The notes beneath the pieces were generated by a model. That model had not been told where the DNA came from. It did not search any database and worked only from the letters and a program-made list of their open reading frames with translations. A DNA stretch of 35,869 nt from an uncultured Collinsella sp. (GTDB lineage: Bacteria > Actinomycetota > Coriobacteriia > Coriobacteriales > Coriobacteriaceae), in contig UQXC01000016.1 of the NCBI GenBank assembly GCA_900544995.1, positions 1 to 35,869 on the forward strand, written 5' to 3'. How positions within the stretch are numbered: the first letter of the stretch is position 1; each line of letters begins with the position of its first letter. Below are positions 1-7,821 of the stretch, one piece after another. The position numbers and the translations under genes are program-made.

Positions 1-462
1 CCCTAATCTAGCAACGGTTTCCAAGTCTACTAGATTGGGGGGACGGGAGCCAAGCTGCAATACCCCCAAGACACCCGTCTATAGGTCGTGACGTTGTCTA
101 TAAACAGGCTCACCGCCCGCGGAATAAAATTCGGCGCAAATCGTTTGAGCAGGCGACGCGCGGAAGGAGCGTGTAGGGCGGTAATATACTGACCGTCAGC
201 CGCGGCATCCTCGCGGAAACCCATTTGTTGCCGGAACTATAGTCCCCGGCGCGGGCTCACCTTATCTCCCCGGCACGGGCTCGATATCCTCTCGGATATC
301 TAATCGTCTTGGACTTTTACCCACCCAAGCACAGTACGGCTTTTACGTGCCGCCACGCAGAGCCTAGCCTGGAACTATTGTCTAAAACATAGGCCTTCAA
401 AGCAACTTAGGTTCAAGTACGGACATGCAAATACGGGCACTGGATACAGGTCTTGACTGTCA
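1..462. other. Left-edge stretch without a supported gene
   Basis: No convincing gene is seen. A leftward 64-codon frame (30-224) has no visible ribosome binding site and no family resemblance that I can name; it could be the tail of a decayed gene. Positions 1-41 form a near-perfect inverted repeat (CCCTAATCTAG at the left, CTAGATTGGGG at 31-41), which could fold as a hairpin. A short direct repeat of the form CCCCGGC(G/A)CGGGCTC occurs near 245 and 271. I infer eroded accessory DNA. Confidence 0.4.
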
Positions 463-514
463 ATGGTTATCAATCGCATGTGTTTCTGGCAAATTACGCC
501 CGTCTTATGCGTGC

Positions 515-522
515 GATACAAT
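515..522 (+). promoter_or_regulatory. Probable extended -10 region (GATACAAT) of DUF4869-like copy 1
   Basis: GATACAAT lies about 43 bp upstream of the GTG start at 565. The second copy of this gene has GATATAAT at the matching place (7772-7779), and the abi gene at 5741 has GATACAAT at 5697-5704. No good -35 box is seen at any of the three; TTACGC at 494-499 is the best candidate here. Conservation of the box between the two copies is the main support. Confidence 0.4.
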
Positions 523-564
523 CAGTCTCACCGAACACCAAACCAGCAACCCGAAGGGACCAAC

Positions 565-1029
565 GTGTTAACAATTCACTATGGTGATATGGAAAACGTT
601 ATCTACAATACGTCGGTTTACTTCGATAACGTCTATTCGCCCCAGTGGTTTCAAGACGCCTTTGCTCAAAGGATTATTAAATCAATCGATAAAGGCAATG
701 TCGTTGGACCCTGCGCAATAGACACCAAGATCCTAGGCATTATCCCTCCTGAAAGGCTGTCGGGAGGCACTAAGACGCTGTTGCTCATGTACTTCATGCC
801 TCAGAACGTATACAACGCCACAACCTGCAGCGACAATTGCGCTTACTGGATTCTGAGAATTGCCACGCAAAAGGACTTAACCATCAACCTCTACCATCTG
901 ATGGATTTTGGAAACGGCAAGTTCACGGCTACCGTTGCAAACACGGGCGATGTCGTTCACACGATGTTCGACCTTGTCCCTATAGCCGCAAAATGCCTAA
1001 GGGAAACTCCTGACATGCACTTTCGTTAG
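565..1029 (+). CDS. DUF4869-like protein, copy 1, 3' end altered by an insertion sequence
   Basis: The protein resembles the DUF4869 family (function unknown): it begins VLTIHYGDMENVIYNTSVYF and contains ATTCSDNCAYWILRIA and a C-terminal NTGDVVHTMFDL segment. I chose the GTG at 565 because GAAGGGA sits just upstream and family members begin at this point; the frame itself is open from 463. A second copy at 7822-8271 is closely similar, but its central 117 bp is inverted. Compared with that copy, this one lacks one base near the end (GGAAACTCC against GGAGAACTCC), so it reads on into TPDMHFR. The final G of its TAG stop is the first base of the IS1595-type element. The central reading frame is intact, so a 154-residue product is possible. 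No biochemical role is known to me. Confidence 0.75.
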   Translation: MLTIHYGDMENVIYNTSVYFDNVYSPQWFQDAFAQRIIKSIDKGNVVGPCAIDTKILGIIPPERLSGGTKTLLLMYFMPQNVYNATTCSDNCAYWILRIATQKDLTINLYHLMDFGNGKFTATVANTGDVVHTMFDLVPIAAKCLRETPDMHFR

Positions 1030-1104
1030 GCTCTGTTAGACCAAGATTGACATACATATGTCATCACGGCGCCATATCGTTAGCCTCGTAGACCGCGGGG
1101 CAGC

Positions 1105-2104
1105 ATGAACGCCGAGGACCTGGTAATCACCTTCAAGAGGGACATCGCGAGCCTCAGCAGGACCGAACGCCGCCGGCTCCGCCTACGAGGCCGAGCGCTC
1201 CCCGCGCTGCGGGTCCGCCGCGGTCGTGAAGAAGGGCAAATCAAAGAACGGCGAGCAGCGTTACCTCTGCCAGGATTGCGGCAGGACCTTCGGCATGGGC
1301 AGCGGGCACATCCTGGGGACGAGCAGGCTCCCGAAGGAGACCTGGATGGCCAATGCCGAGTGCTTCGTTCTCATGCTGCCCCTGCGCGAATGCGCGGGGC
1401 GCTGCCATGTCTGCCTCAAGACCGCCTACACCATGCGCCACAGGCTCATCGAGTGTCTCTCGGCCTACTCGCCCTCGTTCAAGACCGGGCGGGGCTGCGG
1501 CTGCGAGCTCGACGAGACCTACTTCCCCGAGTCGTTCAAGGGCAACCACACGAAGGGATCATTTACGATGCCACGTCACTCCCGACATCGTGGCAAGCAG
1601 GTGCACAGGCGCGGACTGTCGCGCGAGCAGATCTGCGTCATGACCGGCGTGAACGACTCGAACGAGACGTTCCTCGAGGTCACGGGGCGGGGCGCCCTTT
1701 CGAGGGGGCGCGCCATGGACGCGCTGAGGGGCCGCATCGCGGTCGGCTCGGTCGTCGCGACCGACAGGGCGGCCGCCTACGTCGGCGTCCTCGCCGAGCT
1801 CGAGGTCGCCGCGCACGCGGCCTACGACCCCAAGGACCGCTCCGAGGGAACCATCAACCGGATCAACGCCGTCCACTCGCTCCTCGGCGCCTTCATGGAG
1901 CCGTTCAAGGGCGTGTCGACTAAGCACCTCGATGCCTACCTCGCCTGGTTCAGGTGGTGCCGAACCTTCATGGCGACCGATTCCGGCGCCGCCGAGCGCA
2001 CGGTCGCGCGGCAGCTCGCGCACGGCGCCTGCAGGAGCCGCGTCCGCGACATGTTCAACGTGGAGCCGCCCTACATGGACTACTGGGCCGCGCCCGCCGC
2101 ATAG
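1105..2104 (+). pseudogene. IS1595-family transposase, frameshifted near its N-terminus
   Basis: From the ATG at 1105 the frame reads MNAEDLVITFKRDIASLSRT, a plausible transposase start. The zinc ribbon and catalytic domain then lie in the next frame: AYEAERSPRCGS, RYLCQDCGRTF, then ELDETYFPESFKGNH, VATDRAAAY and NRINAVHSLLGAFMEPFKGV. The frame change falls between about 1165 and 1180. The second frame alone is open to 2104, with a GTG at 1226 that would lose part of the ribbon. In the ribbon the expected first cysteine is serine (SPRC, where CPxC is usual), a further sign of decay. Catalytic residues are the Asp of DETY, the Asp of ATDRA and probably an Asn or His in the last block. Programmed frameshifting cannot be excluded, but I see no slippery run at the junction. 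Confidence 0.65.
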
Positions 2105-2150
2105 AGGCGGTAGAATGGTCGCACCGAGATACACGAGGAGGGGCTCAGCC

Positions 2151-2348
2151 ATGCCGTCGAGCATACCGGCCACGACGATCCGGATCGACCCGGAGGTCAA
2201 GAGGGAGGCCACGGCCATCCTGGACGAGCTCGGCCTGTCCATGTCCACCGCCGTCAACGCGTTCCTCAGGGCGCCCGTCCGGGAGGGCGGGATGCCGTTC
2301 GAGATGAGGGTCAAGGCGCCGGCGCCCGACGGGAAGACGGCGAGATAG
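2151..2348 (+). CDS. RelB/DinJ-family antitoxin carried inside the insertion sequence
   Basis: The 65-residue product begins MPSSIPATTIRIDPEVKREA and continues AILDELGLSMSTAVNAFLR, then GGMPFEMRV. This is the ribbon-helix-helix pattern of RelB/DinJ antitoxins: a strand that contacts DNA, then two helices, then the short hydrophobic tail that normally binds the toxin. GAGGAGGGG lies just upstream of the ATG at 2151. The gene is 46 bp downstream of the transposase and ends 65 bp before the terminator hairpin. No RelE/YafQ-type toxin is encoded in the element or next to it. It may regulate the element's promoter, or neutralise a toxin encoded elsewhere. The family call is firm; the role is open. 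Confidence 0.8.
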   Translation: MPSSIPATTIRIDPEVKREATAILDELGLSMSTAVNAFLRAPVREGGMPFEMRVKAPAPDGKTAR

Positions 2349-2412
2349 CCGGCAAATCGACTTGGGGCGATGGGGCCCTCACGATTGACCCGACAGATCT
2401 TGAGCACATCGG

Positions 2413-2452
2413 CCCCTTGCCGGATTCAAACCCGGCAAGGGGGCAATTTTCT
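2413..2452 (+). terminator. Rho-independent terminator near the right end of the IS
   Basis: An 11-bp perfect stem, CCCCTTGCCGG (2413-2423) with CCGGCAAGGGG (2432-2442), is followed by GCAATTTTCTT. It lies after the antitoxin gene and would end the transposase-antitoxin transcript inside the element. Confidence 0.7.
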
Positions 2453-2618
2453 TGCAATTTCAAAAAGATGATTGGGGCAGAATGTCAATCATGGTCTAAC
2501 AGAGCCAAATCAATCCAACAGTTTAGATAACGGTTAATGATTCGGGAACAGGGCGTTCGGCCGGATGGGACAAATAGATCTGGAAAGAACGAACCCCTTC
2601 GGGGCACACAAGTAGAGA

Positions 2619-2672
2619 CAAACAATGGAGTCGCTTCGAGAAGCGATGCTTTCGAAGCGACCCCATTGTTTG
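2619..2672. repeat. Long inverted repeat (22-bp arms) beside the IS
   Basis: The arms begin CAAACAATGG at 2619 and end CCATTGTTTG at 2672. They pair over about 22 bp with one interior mismatch and enclose a 10-base loop around GAAGCGATGC. There is no clear T-run on either side, so a simple terminator is unlikely, though it could slow transcripts leaving the leftward small gene. It lies between the IS right end (2506) and a second IS-end-like sequence (2705-2725), and may be part of a mobile-element remnant. Confidence 0.6.
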
Positions 2673-2704
2673 CACAATTGAATTAGGCGCTGAGACCAAG
2701 TTGA

Positions 2705-2725
2705 GTCAATCTTAGACTAACAGAG
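2705..2725 (-). repeat. Second IS1595-type terminal-repeat relic
   Basis: Read on the minus strand this is CTCTGTTAG, then TCT, then AAGATTGAC. It matches the left terminal repeat of the IS at 1029 in about 19 of 21 positions when the outer two G bases are ignored. It has the same outward orientation as the true right end at 2506, but lies about 220 bp beyond it. The stop codon of the leftward small gene (2717) lies inside it. I infer the scar of an earlier related insertion. Confidence 0.5.
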
Positions 2726-2998
2726 AGAAGCGCCGCCCAAGTCATGTACTATCCGCTCCAACTCGACAATGTAGGACTCAACCGAATCATCCGATGGCGA
2801 GACTTCTGCTCGAATAATGTGGTCCCATTTATACAGGAAATTCTCAACCTGTCGATCTGAGTCATTCTTCCACAGTGGAGCAAGTGCAATCAACGCCGCA
2901 TCAAAAGGATTGAAGGAAAAATTATCAGCATCAATATAGCCACCCATACCGGCCCTGTCGCAGTCATATACACTTCTAACATATTCTCTCCAATTCAA
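2717..2998 (-). CDS. Hypothetical acidic small protein, possibly frameshifted at its start
   Basis: The 93-residue product (NWREYVRSVYDCDRAGMGGY, later FNPFDAALIALAPLWKNDSD and VESYIVELERIVHDLGG) matches no family I recognise. Its in-frame start is a TTG at 2998 with only GGCTA before it. About 19 bp upstream is a far better signal, GGGAGGTGATTTTATG (ATG ending at about 3017), but that ATG is one base out of frame and gives only 13 codons (MNHNQAIELERIC). A one-base indel near the start is therefore likely. The C-terminus runs into a terminal-repeat-like sequence (2705-2725), so the end may also be truncated. Acidic single-domain proteins of this size in such islands are often immunity or antitoxin proteins, but nothing here shows that. 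Confidence 0.5.
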   Translation of the reverse strand: MNWREYVRSVYDCDRAGMGGYIDADNFSFNPFDAALIALAPLWKNDSDRQVENFLYKWDHIIRAEVSPSDDSVESYIVELERIVHDLGGASLC

Positions 2999-3593
2999 TA
3001 GCCTGATTATGATTCATAAAATCACCTCCCTTTCTACTCTTGATACCCCAAAATAGAGAGGAAAAGAGTTTCGATAACATTTATCCGGTTGAAAATCATA
3101 CACAATCGCTAAACATCGGTTGATTTCCGATCTCAGCCGATCACATTAAACCGATAGGCCGTTCCGGCAGTTATCCGAACGCCCCCGCGGACCCCGTGGA
3201 CCCCGGGGGCGGCGTTTTTCCAGTTGGAGGAACGGTGGAGATGTGTTTCGATGGGTTCGGTGGCCATGCTTCGCCCCCCGCCTGACACCGCTTCCCAGAC
3301 CCAGTCGGACGTTCGGTCCGCCTATTCCGTTTTACCTTAAGGATAGGCCAGCGGGGTATCGCCCATCTCGGCGCGCGCAGGCTCTATGAGCCCCGGCGTC
3401 AGGTCGAGCATGTCGACGGGTGTTAATGATCACTAAAAGAGGTCCGCGTGATCGCCGGCAATCGAGCACCGTGAGCACTGAAACTGAGCAGTTTGAGCAG
3501 AAGGGCCGTACCCCGGGAACCGAGAGCGCGGCCCTCGCCATACGGTTTCCCCGGGCGGGCACTTTGGCGAGGCCGCCCGGGAAGGATGGGGAG
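2999..3593. other. Gene-free accessory stretch with an orphan terminator
   Basis: The first part is the upstream region of the leftward small gene, with its strong GGGAGGTGA signal. A terminator-like hairpin lies at 3181-3219. From about 3420 (TGTTAATGATCACT) the sequence looks like the left end of an IS21-type element leading into the istA stump. I see no other gene. Confidence 0.4.
3181..3219 (+). terminator. Orphan rho-independent terminator
   Basis: GCCCCCG (3181-3187) pairs with CGGGGGC (3204-3210), with a GC-rich interior, followed by GGCGTTTTT. There is no rightward gene directly upstream, so it is probably left over from a deleted gene. Confidence 0.5.
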
Positions 3594-3776
3594 ATGACCG
3601 TGCCCCTGGACACAGTGAATGATATACGGTCGACGGAGGCAGCCGGACGCCCGGGGTTCAAGATAGCCCGGGCACTTCACCTGAGCCGCAACACCGTGGC
3701 GAAGTACGTCGACATAGAGGACATGTCACCCGCCGCGACGATACCCCAAAGGAGGGCCAGGCCGACGCTCGAGTAA
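3594..3776 (+). pseudogene. IS21-family IstA transposase, N-terminal stump
   Basis: From the ATG at 3594 (GGGGAG just upstream) the product reads MTVPLDTVNDIRSTEAAGRP and continues KIARALHLSRNTVAKYVDIEDMSP. This is the N-terminal helix-turn-helix region that begins IS21-type IstA transposases. It stops after 60 codons, whereas IstA normally runs to several hundred residues with a DDE domain. No catalytic domain and no istB ATPase gene follow. The likely left end of the element is near 3420. This is a dead remnant. Confidence 0.65.
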
Positions 3777-4531
3777 ATCTGAATCTAGCCCATCCCCTCA
3801 TCTATCGCCACGAGGAACTTAACCACTTCCCTAGTATGCACGCGAACTCCCGTCCGAACAATCGAATGACCCACCATAGTATCCGCGGCCCCCAAACAAG
3901 CAGCGAACTAGAACCGGACAGGAGAAAACAGTTCACACAATTTAAGAAAGAAGCTTGACAGCATTAGAATGCAAAACGGCCGAACCGCAGTTCTTCCAAT
4001 TGGATAGAAAAAGATATTGTAGAAAAACCTAGTAAACGATCTGACTTTCCTGGTGCTTTCCTACGCCCCCCCCTGGACTAGACCCCCTTACCTTTGTCAC
4101 CTGTGGGACGACCTCCACCGAGCAGGCATCGAGCTCCCTGCCGGGGTCTTCGAACTCCGCATCACTAACACCGATGTCTTGTCGAACAGCCCGGCATGGG
4201 CGCAGAGGAGCGTATCGTCTCTCATGAAGAACTTATCCCGCCCGCTCAAAGCGCTGTTGCTCGCGAGGACTATCGCGTCCGGCGTCGCGGCGGATGACCA
4301 CATTCCTCATGTTGTCGGCGAGCACGGTCACAGGCACATCCGGCGCTGAAAATGTGTGCAGTGTACCGATAAGGAGGTTCTCCTGGCACGCGTTAGTCAG
4401 GTGTTTGACTACAAGAAGGCAAGAGATGATCCTTTGGTTTAGGTATTCGCGGATGCAATCCGGTTGAATCTGGGCAGGAACAAACGACAGACAACCGCAA
4501 TAACCAGCAAAAACGCAACTAAGCTAAGTCA
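3777..4531. other. Gene-poor scrap region
   Basis: No gene can be supported. A rightward frame from 4053 is open to 4349 and, past two stop codons, stays protein-like to about 4591 (EVLLARVSQVFDYKKARDDP, later VFADAIRLNLGRN). It could be a decayed gene, but I cannot name a family. The opposite strand is also open over 4097-4303. No terminal repeats or RNA genes are seen. Confidence 0.35.
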
Positions 4532-5269
4532 TCATTCGCTTGCGGATCCAAATGGCCTACGCGCGGATTGTATGCCACTTTTAAGAGATGGATAATTCCA
4601 ACGGTATGCAAAAAAGCTATCGTAAGCAACCTTTTGCGATTCCCACCACTCATCGTACTCATCCCATTCCGTTTGCCCTATAAGTTCGGATAGCTTGCCG
4701 TAGGCATCGTGGAGAAAATACTTTGAGAATCTTCTGCCTGTCTTATGATGAAATACCGCAGGATGTGTAATAACTTGCTCGTAAGAATACCGCTCTGTAT
4801 TCTCTCTCGATTCTATGGGATTAAAATAATCAACGAACTGAGGAACATCTCTGCAGTCGTCAAGAATATGCAGCAAATCGCCATGGCAAATCTTGTTTCG
4901 AATATGCTCGCAGTAAGCTTCCCACCATTTCTTTGTATTGCCCGACAAAAGCCCTTTACTTTTCGCAGAGTTGATGACTGGCCTCAAGGTTTGGTTCTCG
5001 AACATCTCACCGTGGTCTTTTCGTATTGATGGCACTTCATCAAGGTTCGAAACAACCATTCTTAAGGTAAATTCAAGAAGAACAGAGGTAGTAATAATTG
5101 CAGCTTGGTAGTTTCCGCACAAATGAGAGCTGCACGCCTCAAGCCATAGGTTATTGAGGGAAGGCTCGACCCAAGGGAGGGCTGGCGGCAAATCTGTACC
5201 GTTACTATCAACGCTTTGTGCGAACATGCCCGCCGCATTGTCTTTTTCAATGTGCCAAATCTCTATCAT
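4532..5269 (-). CDS. Hypothetical protein with a HEPN-like RNKICH motif
   Basis: The start is the ATG at 5269, which has GGAGG 8 bases upstream; the frame is open further up (to 5344) without a better signal. The 245-residue product is largely helical. A central region (SSHLCGNYQAAIITTSVLLE) leads to WWEAYCEHIRNKICHGDLLH. RNKICH fits the R-x4-H catalytic motif of HEPN ribonuclease domains, which occur in abortive-infection and toxin-antitoxin proteins. The C-terminus is rich in Trp and Tyr (WDEYDEWWESQ). I do not recognise a named family; HEPN assignment is an inference from the motif and the helical pattern. It lies 471 bp from, and divergent to, an Abi_2-type gene, so a defence role is plausible. 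Base composition is lower in GC than the core genes to the right. Confidence 0.6.
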   Translation of the reverse strand: MIEIWHIEKDNAAGMFAQSVDSNGTDLPPALPWVEPSLNNLWLEACSSHLCGNYQAAIITTSVLLEFTLRMVVSNLDEVPSIRKDHGEMFENQTLRPVINSAKSKGLLSGNTKKWWEAYCEHIRNKICHGDLLHILDDCRDVPQFVDYFNPIESRENTERYSYEQVITHPAVFHHKTGRRFSKYFLHDAYGKLSELIGQTEWDEYDEWWESQKVAYDSFFAYRWNYPSLKSGIQSARRPFGSASE

Positions 5270-5740
5270 GGGCAAGCCTCCACATGTGGGGGAAGAATAA
5301 GGGCTCGACGGCAGAAACGCGGAACCACTAAGCATCAGTTTCAAAGATAATATACTGCGCTGCTGATAGAGTAGGCAATTCTCGTTCTCGCGATTAAGCC
5401 AATGGACCGCAGCATGCTCCTCGGTAATAGCCGTCGCTTTCGCGAATCATAAGCCAATTGACCAGTCTGGGCCTATTTACTCAAAACAGACCAGACGCAT
5501 TCAACCATGCACCGCTTGCGTTGGAGTAGCAATCGAAACCACTTAGTATTAGCTACTCGTTATCAAACATGGCAAACATAATCTAGATCCAGCACCATGG
5601 GCCACCGATATTGAGACGTCCTGATGTCATCATAAACGTGAAAGCCTAGCCCTTACAAAGGCAGCAAACGCAAAGTGAAACGATGACCCCCACCGTGATA
5701 CAATCCCATCAAATTAAACTGTTGACAGAAAGGCTCTACC
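5270..5740. other. Divergent intergenic region
   Basis: This separates the leftward HEPN-motif gene from the rightward Abi_2 gene. A probable -10 (GATACAAT, 5697-5704) and a ribosome binding site (AGAAAGG) serve the latter. No other gene or RNA is seen. Confidence 0.4.
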
Positions 5741-6712
5741 GTGCCGCCCAAATCCATCAACTCCCTTATGAAGCATCTCCGGAATCAAGGGATTTCAATC
5801 GGTGGTTCAGGGCAAAAACGAAAGCTCAAGAACATCGGCTACTACCATGGATACAAAGGGTTTCGGTTCGTGGGAGATTCGTCGAATAGGCTCCCCATCA
5901 GCGATTTCAACCAAATTATATCTCTCCACGCCATGGATATGCAGATCAAGACCCTGCTCTATCCACATATCATGACAATTGAAACCGCCCTGAAGAACTA
6001 CACGCTAGAAGCAGTGCTTAGCTATGCCAAAAGCGAAGACTTCGATGATATCTACAGAAGCTGTCTGACGGCATACAGAGGATATAATCCCGGTACGGGT
6101 GGCTACAAGAAGTCTTGGGCGAAAAGGCTCAGACTGCGGCAAAACGTTGACGGGCTAATTTCCCGTGAGCAGGACAAAAAGCCATTTTTCAAACACTTTC
6201 GCGATCGAGGGAGAACGATCCCGATCTGGGCTATCTTCGAGTCCATGACCCTGGGAGAGTTCGGCAATTTCTACGCCTGCCTCGATCGCCCCATTAAAGG
6301 TGCCATCGTCACCGACATGGGGATGCCTTCCCAATATGATTCAGAGTCCCTCCTTCTCTCCATCATCTTTGCGCTCAAGGACCTGAGGAACGCCATCGCT
6401 CACAACGCCATCGTCTCGGATGTTCGATTCAAAACAGGCGACATCTCGAAGAACGTCGGGAAGCTCTTGAAAAGTGAGACGAACATCGGCTTAATCAACT
6501 TCTCCGATATCACCGACTACGTTATTCTCGTCGTCTATCTTCTTGGACTTCTGAAGCTGCCCAAGACTGATAGGAAGCGGCTTGTTTCCGATTACGAGGG
6601 TATTCTGCTTCGCTACAAGAAGGAGCTTCCTCTTGGAATCTACGGCAGCTTTGTGCGCACCGAAACCCAGAAAAAGCTCAAACTTCTGAAGATATATGTC
6701 ACGAAATCGTAG
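5741..6712 (+). CDS. Abi_2 (AbiD/AbiF-like) abortive infection protein
   Basis: The 323-residue product starts at a GTG (5741) preceded by AGAAAGG at a good distance. It opens MPPKSINSLMKHLRNQGISI and continues LKNIGYYHGYKGFRF, the usual opening of Abi_2 proteins, where a Tyr-rich block follows a short helix. The middle has DMQIKTLLYPHIMTIETALK and IPIWAIFESMTLGEFGNFY. The hallmark near residue 220 is LKDLRNAIAHN, an R-x4-H HEPN ribonuclease motif. Length fits the family. Proteins of this family have been linked to phage exclusion in lactococci, probably by RNA cleavage after infection; the trigger here is unknown. A terminator follows directly. A second Abi_2 gene lies at 8986-9999, and the two differ clearly in sequence. 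Confidence 0.85.
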   Translation: MPPKSINSLMKHLRNQGISIGGSGQKRKLKNIGYYHGYKGFRFVGDSSNRLPISDFNQIISLHAMDMQIKTLLYPHIMTIETALKNYTLEAVLSYAKSEDFDDIYRSCLTAYRGYNPGTGGYKKSWAKRLRLRQNVDGLISREQDKKPFFKHFRDRGRTIPIWAIFESMTLGEFGNFYACLDRPIKGAIVTDMGMPSQYDSESLLLSIIFALKDLRNAIAHNAIVSDVRFKTGDISKNVGKLLKSETNIGLINFSDITDYVILVVYLLGLLKLPKTDRKRLVSDYEGILLRYKKELPLGIYGSFVRTETQKKLKLLKIYVTKS

Positions 6713-6776
6713 AGGACAAAATGTTGTGGTAGACTTTGTTAACAACAGCGGTGGTAGCCTTCGGGCGACACCTGGG

Positions 6777-6808
6777 AGGGCCCGACAAGTTCGGGCCCTT
6801 CTTTTTTC
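6777..6808 (+). terminator. Rho-independent terminator after the Abi_2 gene
   Basis: AGGGCCCGA (6777-6785) pairs with TCGGGCCCT (6791-6799) around a 5-base loop and is followed by TCTTTTTT. It is 64 bp past the stop of the gene. Confidence 0.85.
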
Positions 6809-7054
6809 CAGGCACCCAGAGCGCCGCCATGGAAAGCGAAGCATAAGGCGCTACGTCCTTCTGAGTGACATTCCCATCGGTTTTCGATTAGCTCATCCTC
6901 CCAAATCCTTATCATTAATCACTAACTCAGACAGCAACCAGCAGCACACCCGTCCCGCAAGCGCAGAAGATAATACAACTCACTCGTCAACGTCATTTTT
7001 AGGGAGCTCACGACGGTTGCCTCGACAGTCGTGGATCTGGATGGAAGCCTCGAC
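6809..7054. other. Short spacer, no gene seen
   Basis: Together with 6713-6776 this forms a gap of about 340 bp that holds only the terminator of the Abi_2 gene. Confidence 0.4.
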
Positions 7055-7549
7055 CTAGAACCGCTCGAGAATCTCCTCGGCATTTTCTCGCAGATAAATA
7101 TCTAAATCCGGCACGGCAAACTGCACGTAGCCCCTCTGCGGCGCCTGAATTACCTCTCTTTGTAGCAACTTGGCTCTAATAGAGCTAATCTCATTGGTCT
7201 TTTTACCCATGCGCTTAGCAATCTCGGACGATTTAGACTGCTGCTTATCCTCGCACATGGCTAAAAGGTATTTGATATCGTTTGGCCCAAGTCCAGAAAT
7301 CGCAGGCTCGTGAACAACATCGTGAAAACGAGCCTCTGCCAGCGCAATGCCCTCGGTGACATCCCGCTCGCTCACAATGGCACTTTTGGTACGATGCAAG
7401 TTAGCACGTTACCAAACGGAATAACCGACCAGTTGCACCAGATAGGCATAGCACTTAGTGGCCTTAGCGGCCCTCGACAGCAGATCGTCCTCTATGGTCA
7501 AGCCAGTCGCGACAAAGCTGTCGCCCATAGAAAGCGCCACCTCCCTTGA
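7055..7549 (-). pseudogene. C-terminal remnant of an ATP-binding (AAA/ORC-like) protein
   Basis: Reading leftward, the frame gives REVALSMGDSF, then TIEDDLLSRAAKATKCYAYL and VQLVGYSVW, a TAA stop at about 7406, then in the same frame RANLHRTKSAIVSERDVTEG. It ends with a winged-helix-like region (SSEIAKRMGKKTNEISSIRA, later QRGYVQFAVPDLDIYL). This resembles the lid and winged-helix C-terminus of AAA ATPases used by mobile elements. No Walker motifs are present, so the N-terminal ATPase core is lost. TAA in place of a sense codon between SVW and RAN breaks what is left. A fragment starting at ATG 7528 with GGGAGGT upstream could be translated, but it would stop after 40 residues. Confidence 0.65.
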
Positions 7550-7771
7550 TTGGCAACTTCAGCCGCGGCGCTCACTTGCTTGCCTTTCAAGGGAATCGAT
7601 TATCAGTCAATCGTAGCTTTATATTTATATCGTAACTAATATCGGATTTTATCGGTTTGTACATGGCTATATAAACTTATCGCGGAAATATCGCGCTTTC
7701 GTAACCTATCCTTGATCCTTGGCCATCAATCACATACGTTACAGGCCAATAACGCCCATCTCATGCGCTGC

Positions 7772-7779
7772 GATATAAT
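7772..7779 (+). promoter_or_regulatory. Probable -10 (GATATAAT) of DUF4869-like copy 2
   Basis: It contains a consensus TATAAT at 7774-7779, 42 bp upstream of the GTG at 7822. It aligns with GATACAAT upstream of copy 1. The -35 region is weak (AACGCC). Confidence 0.45.
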
Positions 7780-7821
7780 CAAACTCATCAAATGCAAGGC
7801 CAACAATCCGAAGGGACCAAC

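Larger units (their letters stand above)
1029..2506 (+). mobile_element. IS1595-family insertion sequence with a passenger antitoxin gene
   Basis: The ends are matching terminal inverted repeats. The left end reads GGCTCTGTTAGACCAAGATT and continues GACAT; the right end, read on the minus strand, reads GGCTCTGTTAGACCATGATT and continues GACAT. That is 25 bp with one mismatch. Inside are a transposase with a zinc ribbon and an ISXO2-like DDE domain (1105-2104, frameshifted), a RelB/DinJ-like antitoxin gene (2151-2348) and a terminator hairpin. The 8-bp flanks (TTTCGTTA on the left, AAATCAAT on the right) do not match, although this family normally leaves 8-bp target duplications. That suggests a deletion or recombination after insertion. 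The element lies against the 3' end of DUF4869-like copy 1. Confidence 0.85.

Noticed and set aside
30..224. Leftward 64-codon frame near the left edge
   Set aside because: It has no ribosome binding site, no family resemblance and an odd composition. I kept it only as a remark in the gap entry.
1165..1180. Programmed ribosomal frameshift in the transposase
   Set aside because: I see no A-run or other slippery heptamer at the junction, and a ribbon cysteine is also lost. Mutation is the simpler reading.
4053..4349. Rightward 98-codon frame in the scrap region
   Set aside because: There is no start signal, and the opposite strand is equally open. The frame continues protein-like past stops, so it could be a decayed gene, but nothing names it.
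6696..7058. Rightward 120-codon frame after the Abi_2 gene
   Set aside because: It runs straight through a strong terminator hairpin and has no ribosome binding site.
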